In this document: one piece after another, positions 41,749 to 49,327 of the stretch | Layout of the letters: each line of letters starts with the position of its first letter | How positions within the stretch are numbered: the first letter of the stretch is position 1 | DNA from: an uncultured Opitutia bacterium | GTDB taxonomy: Bacteria; Verrucomicrobiota; Verrucomicrobiia; Opitutales; Opitutaceae | Assembly: GCA_937952235.1 (NCBI GenBank) | Contig: CALFZM010000389.1 | Coordinates: 1 to 58,521, forward strand | Reading direction: 5' to 3' | Length of the DNA: 58,521 nt | The notes under the pieces: generated by a model | Databases searched by the model: none | Seen by the model: only the letters and a program-made list of their open reading frames with translations | Told to the model about the DNA's origin: nothing | Program-made: the position numbers and the translations under genes

Positions 41749-43923
41749 ATGACTCCACGCCTCCTCATCCTGCTGGCGGTGCTGCTGCTGGGCTGGGGCT
41801 GCCCGGCCGACGCCCGCCGGGGCAGCCGATGGGAGCGCGCGGCCGAGCACGTCAGGGCGGAGCGTCACGAAATGGCCCGGCGCGAGTACATGGAGATCCT
41901 GAAGTCAGACCCCGACGATTCCGAGGCGAACGAATGTGTGGGCATGATCTGGCTGGAAAGGGGCTCGCCGGTCCGCGCCGCGACCTTCCTCACCCGACTG
42001 CGCGCCCTCGGGGCGGCCAGTCTGAAAACACGCCTTCACCTGGCGCGGATCCGGTTGTCGCTCGGTGGCATCGACGAGGCCAGGGAGGAGTCGCTCTCGC
42101 TGCTCCAGCGCTTTCCCGATGCGCCGGAAGCGCTCGTGCTCCTCACCGAGACGGTCCGCACCCGCGAAGACCTGGTGCTGGCAGAGGACAGGCTCGCGCG
42201 GTGGTCCGACAAGACCTCGGCCGCCATTCTGCTGGCCGCGGCCAACCTCGCGGCATGCCGCGGGGACGGAGAAGCGACGCGCAGCCTGTTGCAGCGGGCG
42301 ATCGCCCGTGATCTCACCGCCGTGGAACCGCGACTGGCGCTGGCGGCGTTTCTCGCCGGGCAGGGTTTGCGCGGCGAGGCGCGCGAGGCGTTCCGCCGCG
42401 CCCTGGAGGTCGCTCCCCGGCATGCGGAGGCCGGTTTTCGGCTGGCCGGATTCCTGAGCCAGATCGGTGCGCGGGACGAAGCCGTGGCGCAGCTTGAACT
42501 CCTCACGCGACAACGCCCGGAGTATCTCCCCGCGTGGCGCGGGCTCGCGGAGATCGCCACGGCGGAGCGTCGCTTCGCCGATGCGGAGCTGCATCTGCGC
42601 CGCATCGCCGCGGTTGATCCGGACGACTACGAGGCGAGGCTGCTGCAAGCCCGGGCCTGGCTGGCGCAAGGGGAAACGGCGCGGGCGATCGCGGAGCTGG
42701 AGCGATTCGGGCGGGATTTTCCGGGGCTGGGGATGGAAAAGCACCAGCTGGCGCTGGCGTATCTGCAACGCGGAGACGGCGCGCGCGCGAAGGAGGCGTT
42801 GCGCGAGGTGGTGACGCGCAACCCCGACAACGCGGATGCGCTCCACCTGCTCGCGCAGCTCCACCTGCGGGGCGGCGCGGCCGGCTCGGCGTTTGATCTG
42901 CTGCGGTCGCTGGTGGACCGTCGTCCGGCGTACCTCCCGGCGTACCTGCTCCTGGTGGACGCGGCCCGCGCAGCGGGACGGTTGTCCGAAACGGTGCCCG
43001 CTCTGGAGCGCGGCGTCGCTTTCGTCCCCCGCTTGGCCGACCTGCGGCAACTCCTGGGCCGGACGCAACTGGAGCTGGCGCGGCCGGACGAGGCGCGGGC
43101 GACCTTCGAGGCGGTCCTGCGCCTTGCGCCGGGACATGCGGAAGCGATCGCCGCCCGCGTGGAGGTTGACCTGCTCGCGGGAAATCCGGCCGCCGCGCTG
43201 GAGCGGGCCCGGGAGGAAGCGGAGCGGGCGCCGCGGTCACCCGCGGTGCGCGTTGCTCTCGCCCGCGTGCATCGCGCGCGCGCGGACGGAGCGGCGGCCT
43301 TCACCGCGCTGCTGGAAGCCCTGGCGATCGATCCCGGACACGCTCCCGCCTACAGCCTTCTGGCGGAGACTTTCGCCGCGGACGGGGACGACCCGGGCAC
43401 GGATGCGCGTGTGGACGAGTTGCTCGAACGATTCCGCCGCCACGACCTGGCCGTGGTGGTGGCGGGTGAATATTTCGCCAGCCGCGGGCGGATCGAGCAG
43501 GCGCGCTCGCTGTATCTGCACCACCTCGAAGGCCGGCCGGAGTCCGGCCCGGTGCTCAACAGTCTGGCGGCCCTGCAATACGGAGGATTCTCCGATCTGG
43601 GCGGGGCGCTCGCCACGGCGCTGCGTGCCCGTCAGGCCGCTCCGGCTTCACCGGCTGTCGCCGATACCCTGGGCTGGCTGCTGTTTCTCCACGCCCGGTA
43701 CGACGAGGCACTGCCGCTGCTGGCGGAGGCGGTGGCCAAGCTGGGTCACGTACCCGAAGTCAATTTTCACTGGGGAATGATCCAGTCTCGCACCGGCAAT
43801 CTCGCGGCGGCACGGGCGGCGTTGCGGGCGGCGATCTCCGTTCCCGGGAACCACGGCTGGCAGGAGGATGCCCGGCGCGAACTTGCCGCGATCGAGCGCG
43901 AGGGCGCGAGCCGCGGTCCGTGA
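41749..43923 (+). CDS. Large exported TPR protein (first of a tandem pair)
   Basis: A 724-residue protein with an export signal (MTPRLLILLAVLLLGWG); the Cys after GWG could be a lipid site but the lipobox is poor. The rest is TPR-like helical repeats, with recurring A-x-x-L/F...A/G...P patterns (HMARREYMEILKSDP-type units are the first clear ones, and AREAFRRALEVAPRHAEAG is another). EYLPAWRGLAEIATAERRFA aligns with DYLPAWRGLAYLAIAEKNFD in the next gene, so the two are tandem paralogues. Such TPR proteins resemble the PrsT lipoproteins of exosortase/PEP-CTERM loci; a VPDGG-CTERM gene lies 3 kb downstream. Confidence 0.8.
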   Translation: MTPRLLILLAVLLLGWGCPADARRGSRWERAAEHVRAERHEMARREYMEILKSDPDDSEANECVGMIWLERGSPVRAATFLTRLRALGAASLKTRLHLARIRLSLGGIDEAREESLSLLQRFPDAPEALVLLTETVRTREDLVLAEDRLARWSDKTSAAILLAAANLAACRGDGEATRSLLQRAIARDLTAVEPRLALAAFLAGQGLRGEAREAFRRALEVAPRHAEAGFRLAGFLSQIGARDEAVAQLELLTRQRPEYLPAWRGLAEIATAERRFADAELHLRRIAAVDPDDYEARLLQARAWLAQGETARAIAELERFGRDFPGLGMEKHQLALAYLQRGDGARAKEALREVVTRNPDNADALHLLAQLHLRGGAAGSAFDLLRSLVDRRPAYLPAYLLLVDAARAAGRLSETVPALERGVAFVPRLADLRQLLGRTQLELARPDEARATFEAVLRLAPGHAEAIAARVEVDLLAGNPAAALERAREEAERAPRSPAVRVALARVHRARADGAAAFTALLEALAIDPGHAPAYSLLAETFAADGDDPGTDARVDELLERFRRHDLAVVVAGEYFASRGRIEQARSLYLHHLEGRPESGPVLNSLAALQYGGFSDLGGALATALRARQAAPASPAVADTLGWLLFLHARYDEALPLLAEAVAKLGHVPEVNFHWGMIQSRTGNLAAARAALRAAISVPGNHGWQEDARRELAAIEREGASRGP

Positions 43924-44220
43924 GGGTCCGTTTCCCGCCCGGGCCTCGCGGTCGGGGATGAGGACGCGAGGGCGTGGGCTCCGTTGACACGAGCGAGCGT
44001 CGGGCCTTACCTCGCGGAATCGTGCGTTGTCGATCTCTCGAATGCGGCGGGTTCTGGCTCCCGGCGCGATCGAGTCCGGTTCGGCGGTACCTTGCCTCCC
44101 AGCGGAAGCCGGCGCCGCGCGATGATTTGTCGCTCCCGGATGCGAAGAAGCGTTCGGGCGCCTGCAGCGGCGGCAGATCAGGTCGATGAACGTAGCTCCA
44201 GCCTCCCAACCCATCTCCCG
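43924..44220. other. Intergenic region of 297 nt between tandem TPR genes
   Basis: No gene is supported. An in-frame open stretch precedes the second TPR start but has arginine-rich, non-protein-like content. The one element worth naming is a sigma-70-like promoter near its start, given separately. The leader it would create is about 200 nt long and pyrimidine-rich before the ATG. Confidence 0.55.
43984..44012 (+). promoter_or_regulatory. Candidate sigma-70-type promoter upstream of second TPR gene
   Basis: A perfect -35 hexamer TTGACA is followed after 17 nt by TTACCT as a weak -10. In such a GC-rich window a full TTGACA at optimal spacing is unusual, but the -10 match is moderate and the 5' leader would be long. 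Confidence 0.4.
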
Positions 44221-46392
44221 ATGAGCCGTCTTAGCCTTCCCCTCGTGCTTGTTTCCCTCCTGATCGTGGTCGCGGCGGGATGCTCGGCTGAAACGAAAAA
44301 GGAGACGCTGCTGGGCCGCGCCGATGCATTCATGCGGGCGGGAGAATTCGAGAAGGCTGAGATCGAATGTCTCAACGTGCTCAAGACCGATCGGGAAAAC
44401 GTCCGCGCGCTGGAGCACCTTGGGGTGATCTGGCATGAGCGCGGTGCTCCGCTCCGCGCCCTGCCGTTTCTTTCCGCGGTGAGGACCAAATCGCCCACGA
44501 ACCGCGAGGTGCAACGCCGGGTGATGCAGATCACCCTGGCGCTGGGCAAGCTGGCCGAGGCCCGCCGGGATGCGCTTACCGTCCTGCAGCGTGTGCCGGA
44601 CGATCGCGAAGCGATCCTCGTGCTGTCGCGGGCGGCGCGCTCCAAGGCGGACCTGGAACAGGTGGAGCGCGCGCTGGCAAAGGCGGATCGGGGTTCCGCC
44701 CATTACCATCTCGCTTTGGCGAATCTGCTGATGCGCAAGGGAGACGCCAAGGGCGCGCTGGCCGCCCTCATCCGGGCCCAGTCCCAGGAGCCGAAATCGG
44801 CGCCGGTACGGATGGCTCGAGCGGCGTATCACCTCTGGCTCAACGAGCGCGAGCAGGCTGGGGCGGAATTCAAGGCGGCGGCTGAGGCCTCCCCGATGCG
44901 TGCGATCGAGCGTATCCGTTATGCCGATTTTCTGGCGGAAAGCGGAAAACCGGCAGAGGCGCGGGCGGTGCTCGAGGAGGTCTCGCGCAACGCCCCCGAT
45001 TACCTGCCGGCGTGGCGGGGGCTCGCCTACCTGGCGATCGCCGAGAAGAATTTCGACGGTGCCAAGGCGGCACTCGAAAAGATCTTCACCAAGGATCCGG
45101 GGAACTACGAGGCGCGGCTGACGCGTGCCCAACTGCTGATCGCCCAAGGCGACGTGCCGAAGGCGGTGGAGGAACTCGCCGGCCTGGGGAAGCAGTTTCC
45201 GGCCATCGCGGACGACAAGTTCCTGCTGGGACAGGCTTATTTGCAGCAGGGAGATCCGGTGAAGGCGCGTGCCGCCTTGCGCAGCGCCGTCACCCAGAAT
45301 CCGGATCATCAGGACGCGGTCCTGCTCCTGGCCCGCCTCAATCTGGCCGCCGGCGATGCCGCCGCCACCGCCCAGGCAATGGGGGAGTGGCTGGTCAACC
45401 AGCCGACGTTCGTCCCGGCTCAGATGCTCTTCCTCGAATCCATGCGGGCCCTGGGGAGGCTCGGCGAGGCGGTGGATGCCATTCGCCGTCAGGTCGAGGC
45501 GATGCCGGAGCGGGCCGAGTTGCACCGTTTGCTCGGTCTGGTCCTCTTGCAGGTGCAGAAACCTGACGAGGCGCGGAAGAGCCTGGAGCGTTCGCTCGAG
45601 CTGACTCCCGGGTTTCTTCCCATCGTCGCGGAACTGGTCGGTCTCGACCTGCGGGAGAAGAAGTTTCCCCAGGCCATGAAGCGGGTGCAGGCCGAACTCG
45701 CGCGCAGCCCCGTGCCGAGCGTGCGATTTCTCGAAGCGCGGGTCCTGGCAGCGGAAGGGCGTTGGGACGAGGCCGAATCGATCCTCGTGAAGGTGATCGA
45801 GGACGACGCCCAGATGGTCGCAGCGTACGATCTCCTCTCCGAGGGATTTGTGGCGCGCGCTTCCGCGCCCGGAGTCCTCGCCCGTCTGGATGCCTTGGCG
45901 ACGAAGCGTCCGGGCGATCTGCAGACGGTTCTCTTGAGCGGTCGGGTGTACACGCAGCTTCGGCAGTATGCCAATGCCAAGGCTGCATATGAGGCCCACC
46001 TGGCCGTCCGACCAAACTCAGCCGTGGTGCTGAATAATCTGGCCTATTTGTATTCCGAACACCTCGACGACACGGGCAAGGGGATCGAACTTGCCCGCAA
46101 GGCGAGGGAGCTGGATCCGGTTTCGCCCGAGATTGCTGATACCCTGGGCTGGTTGCATTACCGAAGGAAGGAATTCGCGCCTGCGCTCGAGCTATTCAAG
46201 GAGGCCTCCGGTAAGTCGCCGCGAAACGCGGAGATCCTCTATCACCTGGGACTAGCCAGCAGGGAACTCGGCCAGAATGACCTCGCCCGCGCGGCGTTTG
46301 AACGCGCGCAGAAACTTCCGGGTGAGTTTCCCGGCAAGGCCGACCTCAGCCGGAGGCTGGCAGAGCTTCCCGCCCCCGCCGCGCCTCGCTGA
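44221..46392 (+). CDS. TPR-repeat lipoprotein, PrsT-like
   Basis: A 723-residue lipoprotein: signal LSLPLVLVSLLIVVAAGC ends in a good lipobox (VAAGC). About 15-18 TPR-like units follow, for example KAEIECLNVLKTDRENVRAL and KARAALRSAVTQNPDHQDAV, ending with the classic PVC/PEP-CTERM TPR closure NNLAYLYSEHL...IADTLGWLHYRR. The pattern recalls the XrtA/PEP-CTERM-associated TPR lipoprotein PrsT, consistent with the VPDGG-CTERM gene that follows. It is a diverged tandem paralogue of the preceding gene with visibly less extreme codon use. It probably scaffolds an export or matrix-assembly complex at the envelope; this is inference. Confidence 0.82.
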   Translation: MSRLSLPLVLVSLLIVVAAGCSAETKKETLLGRADAFMRAGEFEKAEIECLNVLKTDRENVRALEHLGVIWHERGAPLRALPFLSAVRTKSPTNREVQRRVMQITLALGKLAEARRDALTVLQRVPDDREAILVLSRAARSKADLEQVERALAKADRGSAHYHLALANLLMRKGDAKGALAALIRAQSQEPKSAPVRMARAAYHLWLNEREQAGAEFKAAAEASPMRAIERIRYADFLAESGKPAEARAVLEEVSRNAPDYLPAWRGLAYLAIAEKNFDGAKAALEKIFTKDPGNYEARLTRAQLLIAQGDVPKAVEELAGLGKQFPAIADDKFLLGQAYLQQGDPVKARAALRSAVTQNPDHQDAVLLLARLNLAAGDAAATAQAMGEWLVNQPTFVPAQMLFLESMRALGRLGEAVDAIRRQVEAMPERAELHRLLGLVLLQVQKPDEARKSLERSLELTPGFLPIVAELVGLDLREKKFPQAMKRVQAELARSPVPSVRFLEARVLAAEGRWDEAESILVKVIEDDAQMVAAYDLLSEGFVARASAPGVLARLDALATKRPGDLQTVLLSGRVYTQLRQYANAKAAYEAHLAVRPNSAVVLNNLAYLYSEHLDDTGKGIELARKARELDPVSPEIADTLGWLHYRRKEFAPALELFKEASGKSPRNAEILYHLGLASRELGQNDLARAAFERAQKLPGEFPGKADLSRRLAELPAPAAPR

Positions 46393-46465
46393 GCGAAAGC
46401 CCGGTCGTGAATGTCGCGCTGCGGCGCGCATGGGCAAGAGTCGGGGTCGCGAGCCCGCATTGAAA

Positions 46466-46541
46466 GGTGGAGCGGCTTGTCCTCAAGCCGCTGCGAACTG
46501 GTCCATCACACGTCAGCCGCCTGGGGACAGGCGGCTCCACC
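46466..46541. repeat. Family A palindromic repeat, inverted pair A5
   Basis: The first hairpin has stem AGCGGCTTG/CAAGCCGCT with loop TCCT; the second, reversed, has AGCCGCCTG/CAGGCGGCT with loop TCCC. Spacer 22 nt. It sits in the 323-nt gap between convergent genes (46393-46715), which otherwise holds only the terminator downstream and no gene. Confidence 0.85.
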
Positions 46542-46648
46542 GCAATGGCATGAGTTGGCTCAGGACCTGGCGCCGGGCCGCTCACGCTGACACGAACCGA
46601 ATCTCAACGGCGGAGGCCACTTCCTTCCGGCGATGAAACTACCAAAGC

Positions 46649-46684
46649 AAAAGGCCGCACCCGACAAGCGGGCGCGGCCTTTTT
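46649..46684. terminator. Bidirectional intrinsic terminator
   Basis: A 15-position stem (AAAAGGCCGCACCCG with CGGGCGCGGCCTTTT, one A-C mismatch) around the loop ACAAG. A run of T follows on the plus strand and the A run gives a U tract on the minus strand. It lies 32 nt beyond the stop of the VPDGG-CTERM gene, which it should serve, and also closes the plus-strand TPR transcript. It is the clearest intrinsic terminator in the window. Confidence 0.88.
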
Positions 46685-46715
46685 GAATCAGACGACGGTT
46701 CCGATCAGCAGGTGA

Positions 46716-47468
46716 TCAGAAGCGGCGGCGCAGCGCGATCAGACCCGCGAGGGCCGAGGCGAGCATGGCAGCCGTGAGGCCACCGTCCGGAACGCCGACG
46801 CCCGGGGGCGGCGGGGGAGCGACATTGCCGATACCGTCGAGGTAGGCGTAGCCCCAGTGACCGCCGAGATCGCAGTCAGCGACCGTGAGGATCACCTCGA
46901 CGCTGTCACCGACGTTCAGCCCGCCGATGATGCTGAACTGGTCGCTCTTGTACCAGATGTCGGTGTTGGGGCCCGTCTGGGTCCAACCCGCGTTGCCGCC
47001 CGCGCCCGCCGTGTGCTGGAAGGAGTAAACGGACACGCCGTTCACGAGCACATCGATCTGAAAGTAGGGCTGGTCCTGAGCCGCATGGCTCGGGTCTTGG
47101 AGCACCGCGCCCCAGTTGACGTACAGGTCGGTCTCACCCGCGCCCATGACCGCGGTCTGGCGGATGCGGCTCTTCTCATACGTAGCCTCGTTCGGCTTGT
47201 TGAGGCGGGCCATGTAGTTGCCGTTGAACGGCGTATCGAACGCGTTAACGTACGGATCGATGTTGTTGCCGGTCACCACCGACTGGTGGATGTCATTCGC
47301 GGGCCCGAGGCCCGGGGACCAGTTATTGTTGCCGGTGGTGCCGTATTCGACCGTCCAACCGGTGAAGTCACCGGTCTCGAAGCCGCCATTGACGAAGCCG
47401 GCTTGGGCTGAAGTCGCCATGCCGAGGGCGGCGGCGACTGCGATTACCTTGATGTATTTCGATTGCAT
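46716..47468 (-). CDS. VPDGG-CTERM (exosortase-sorted) exported protein
   Basis: A 250-residue protein with signal MQSKYIKVIAVAAALGMATS and a first motif FVNGGFETGDFTGW, a common opening in PEP-CTERM-type beta-sandwich proteins. The C-terminus is VPDGGLTAAMLASALAGLIA followed by LRRRF: a VPDxG recognition motif, hydrophobic helix and basic tail, as in the verrucomicrobial VPDSG-CTERM class. An exosortase encoded elsewhere would cleave or anchor it at the surface, perhaps in the extracellular matrix. It has a partial Shine-Dalgarno (GAGAAAGA), a hairpin leader, a sigma-54-like promoter and a strong terminator, so it is monocistronic. Confidence 0.9.
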   Translation of the reverse strand: MQSKYIKVIAVAAALGMATSAQAGFVNGGFETGDFTGWTVEYGTTGNNNWSPGLGPANDIHQSVVTGNNIDPYVNAFDTPFNGNYMARLNKPNEATYEKSRIRQTAVMGAGETDLYVNWGAVLQDPSHAAQDQPYFQIDVLVNGVSVYSFQHTAGAGGNAGWTQTGPNTDIWYKSDQFSIIGGLNVGDSVEVILTVADCDLGGHWGYAYLDGIGNVAPPPPPGVGVPDGGLTAAMLASALAGLIALRRRF

Positions 47469-47484
47469 GGGATCTTTCTCGATT

Positions 47485-47506
47485 GGGGTTTACTCACGCA
47501 AACCCC
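47485..47506 (-). promoter_or_regulatory. 5'-leader hairpin of VPDGG-CTERM gene
   Basis: A perfect 7-bp stem GGGGTTT/AAACCCC with an 8-nt loop lies 16 nt upstream of the start codon, just before the ribosome-binding GAGAAAGA. It could affect translation or RNA stability. Confidence 0.45.
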
Positions 47507-47580
47507 GGGTAGGGTGTATGGAAGAGAGTGCAGCGGCTCCCCCAGCCAGAAGGTTGAAGCTGCAACACGGCTAGGGTTAT

Positions 47581-47596
47581 TGCACTATGCGTGCCA
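47581..47596 (-). promoter_or_regulatory. Candidate sigma-54 (-24/-12) promoter
   Basis: The minus strand reads TGGCACGCATAGTGCA. It matches the -24 element TGGCACG exactly and places GC of the -12 element at the correct 10-nt spacing; TTGC is replaced by GTGC. Transcription would begin near 47569, giving a leader of about 100 nt before the VPDGG-CTERM gene. RpoN control of PEP-CTERM proteins through PrsK/PrsR is known in other bacteria. Confidence 0.6.
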
Positions 47597-47690
47597 AGGG
47601 GTATCGAGTGATATTCAAGATGCCTATCCCCAGCGTTTTGCTGACTTTTAAGCGACGCGATCGCTCGGGTAGGGCTAAAAACCCGTAAGG

Positions 47691-47712
47691 GTGTCGTAAA
47701 ACTTTCCGACAC
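47691..47712. promoter_or_regulatory. Upstream dyad, possible enhancer-binding site
   Basis: GTGTCG and CGACAC form a 6-bp inverted repeat with a 10-nt AT-rich spacer (TAAAACTTTC). Its centre is about 130 nt upstream of the predicted sigma-54 start, where bacterial enhancer-binding proteins usually bind. The remainder of 47469-47733 holds no gene. Confidence 0.4.
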
Positions 47713-47733
47713 TCCGATCCCAATTCTTACACT

Positions 47734-49284
47734 TTATAGGGTATTTCCACCCCGCGGCCGGATTCGCCACGGCGGCCCGACATGCTCGGACATCAATGGG
47801 TGGAGGATGGGATGGGATGTGGAGGGTTCATCGCAGCCCGAAGCCGGACTGCTTCCCCGCGGATCGCCATCAATGTCGAATTCCACCCGGGGAAAACTAC
47901 CCAACGATACCCGCTCGGGAGGGACGACGGACGTCAGCCGCAGCATGCCGCTCGCGTCTCGATTGAATGTTAGCTGTCGTTGCCGGATCCCGGCATGGGA
48001 ACCCGAGGCTTCGTGAACCGCGTTGCCCTGCCATACCCAGCCATCTCCCTCCTCACCCGCCACCAACGCTCCGCGATCGCCCAGGCGGAAGAGGTTTTTC
48101 GCCACGACGATCCCTGCCGGCTTGAGCGTCCGTCCCGCGCTGCCCAGGCCCGCCGCGAGGTCGAGGTACGGGCCGGCCGAGTCCACCACGGTGTTGAACG
48201 CGATCAGCGCACGCTTTGCGGTGACGTACTGGTGCGGCTCGGAGTTGGGGACCCCGGCGGTGATCCAGAAGGCGCCGCGGTCGACGCCCTCGATGTAGTT
48301 GTTCGTCACGACGTGGTCCTCGCCGATGATCCGGATTCCGCCGGAGCCCTTCTTGCCGCCGCCGAAGAAGTAGTTTCCGTCCACCACGTTCCGGTCGCCA
48401 TGGCGCAGGGTGAGCATGCCGGCACATTCGCGAAACGTGTTCCCGCGGTAGACGTTTCCGCCCGATTTGCTCGAGATGATCTCGATCTCGCCGTCGCAGC
48501 GCTCGAACAGGTTCCGCTCCACGACCGTGCCCGACTCGTACATCGATTGAAAACTGTAGCCGACCCGGATTGTCTCGCCGCCGTTGCGGCCGAGCGGCGG
48601 CCGGGGGCCGAAATGGTTGAAGTCGATCCGGTGGCGGTTCGGCTCCCGGGCGTCGACCTCGACCTGCAGGGTGGGGCCCTCGCTCGTCTTGCCGGCAAAG
48701 TAGCAGTGGTCCACCCGGTGGCGCGCCCCCAGGAGCCGCACCGCATACTTGTGCGTGCTGCCGTCGACCACGCTCGCGGTCAGCCGGTTGTGGCGGCCCT
48801 TGATGACGATGCCCTCGGAATCGGCCACCCCTGCATCCTTGATCTGGATACCTTCCACCACGAGCCACTCGCCGTCGATCGTGAGGCTCGACTGGCCCGC
48901 GAGCGTGAAGCGCCCGGGCTCGCCCGGCCGCAGGGTGATCGGCTTCTCCGGCGTGCCTTTGCCGCGGAAGATCAGCTTCGTGTCGGTCCACGTGGCGTTG
49001 GGCAGCAGCACGACGTCACCCGGTTCGAATCGGTTCGTGAGGGCGGCGAGATCGCCGGCGGCCAGCAGCCGGTACGCCGATTCCGCGTGCACGGGCGGGG
49101 CCGTCCGGACGAGGCCTGTCGCCAGCACCAGCGCGGCGGCCACGCGTCGCCAGACGCGTGGCAGCGAAGCGGTCGCAGCTGCCGCCCATTCCTGCTCGTG
49201 ATCGCCGCCGGTGACTGCGGCCCTTCGCTCCGCCGTTGAGTCGCGGATGCTTTCGCGCGGGACGCGGGGCGGGTTGGCGCTCAT
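47734..49284 (-). CDS. Polysaccharide lyase family 6 (chondroitinase B/alginate lyase type)
   Basis: A 516-residue secreted parallel beta-helix lyase. Family hallmarks are NGGETIRVGYSFQS, the catalytic pair Lys273 (EIEIISSKSGG) and Arg294 (MLTLRHGDR), and GGIRIIGEDHVVTNNYIEG. The 21-residue spacing of Lys and Arg equals that in chondroitinase B (K250, R271). It would cleave uronic-acid-containing polymers by calcium-assisted beta-elimination; alginate and dermatan-like substrates are both possible. The hydrophobic export segment begins only near residue 47, so the true start may be downstream of the ATG at 49284. It follows the hydrolase gene by 43 nt. Confidence 0.9.
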   Translation of the reverse strand: MSANPPRVPRESIRDSTAERRAAVTGGDHEQEWAAAATASLPRVWRRVAAALVLATGLVRTAPPVHAESAYRLLAAGDLAALTNRFEPGDVVLLPNATWTDTKLIFRGKGTPEKPITLRPGEPGRFTLAGQSSLTIDGEWLVVEGIQIKDAGVADSEGIVIKGRHNRLTASVVDGSTHKYAVRLLGARHRVDHCYFAGKTSEGPTLQVEVDAREPNRHRIDFNHFGPRPPLGRNGGETIRVGYSFQSMYESGTVVERNLFERCDGEIEIISSKSGGNVYRGNTFRECAGMLTLRHGDRNVVDGNYFFGGGKKGSGGIRIIGEDHVVTNNYIEGVDRGAFWITAGVPNSEPHQYVTAKRALIAFNTVVDSAGPYLDLAAGLGSAGRTLKPAGIVVAKNLFRLGDRGALVAGEEGDGWVWQGNAVHEASGSHAGIRQRQLTFNRDASGMLRLTSVVPPERVSLGSFPRVEFDIDGDPRGSSPASGCDEPSTSHPILHPLMSEHVGPPWRIRPRGGNTL

Positions 49285-49327
49285 CGCGGGTTTCCGGTGA
49301 AGATCGACGGCCGGACGCGGGGTGCTC

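Noticed and set aside
43984..44220. N-terminal extension of the second TPR gene through the upstream open frame
   Set aside because: The stretch is arginine/serine-rich, and the lipoprotein signal begins exactly at the ATG at 44221.
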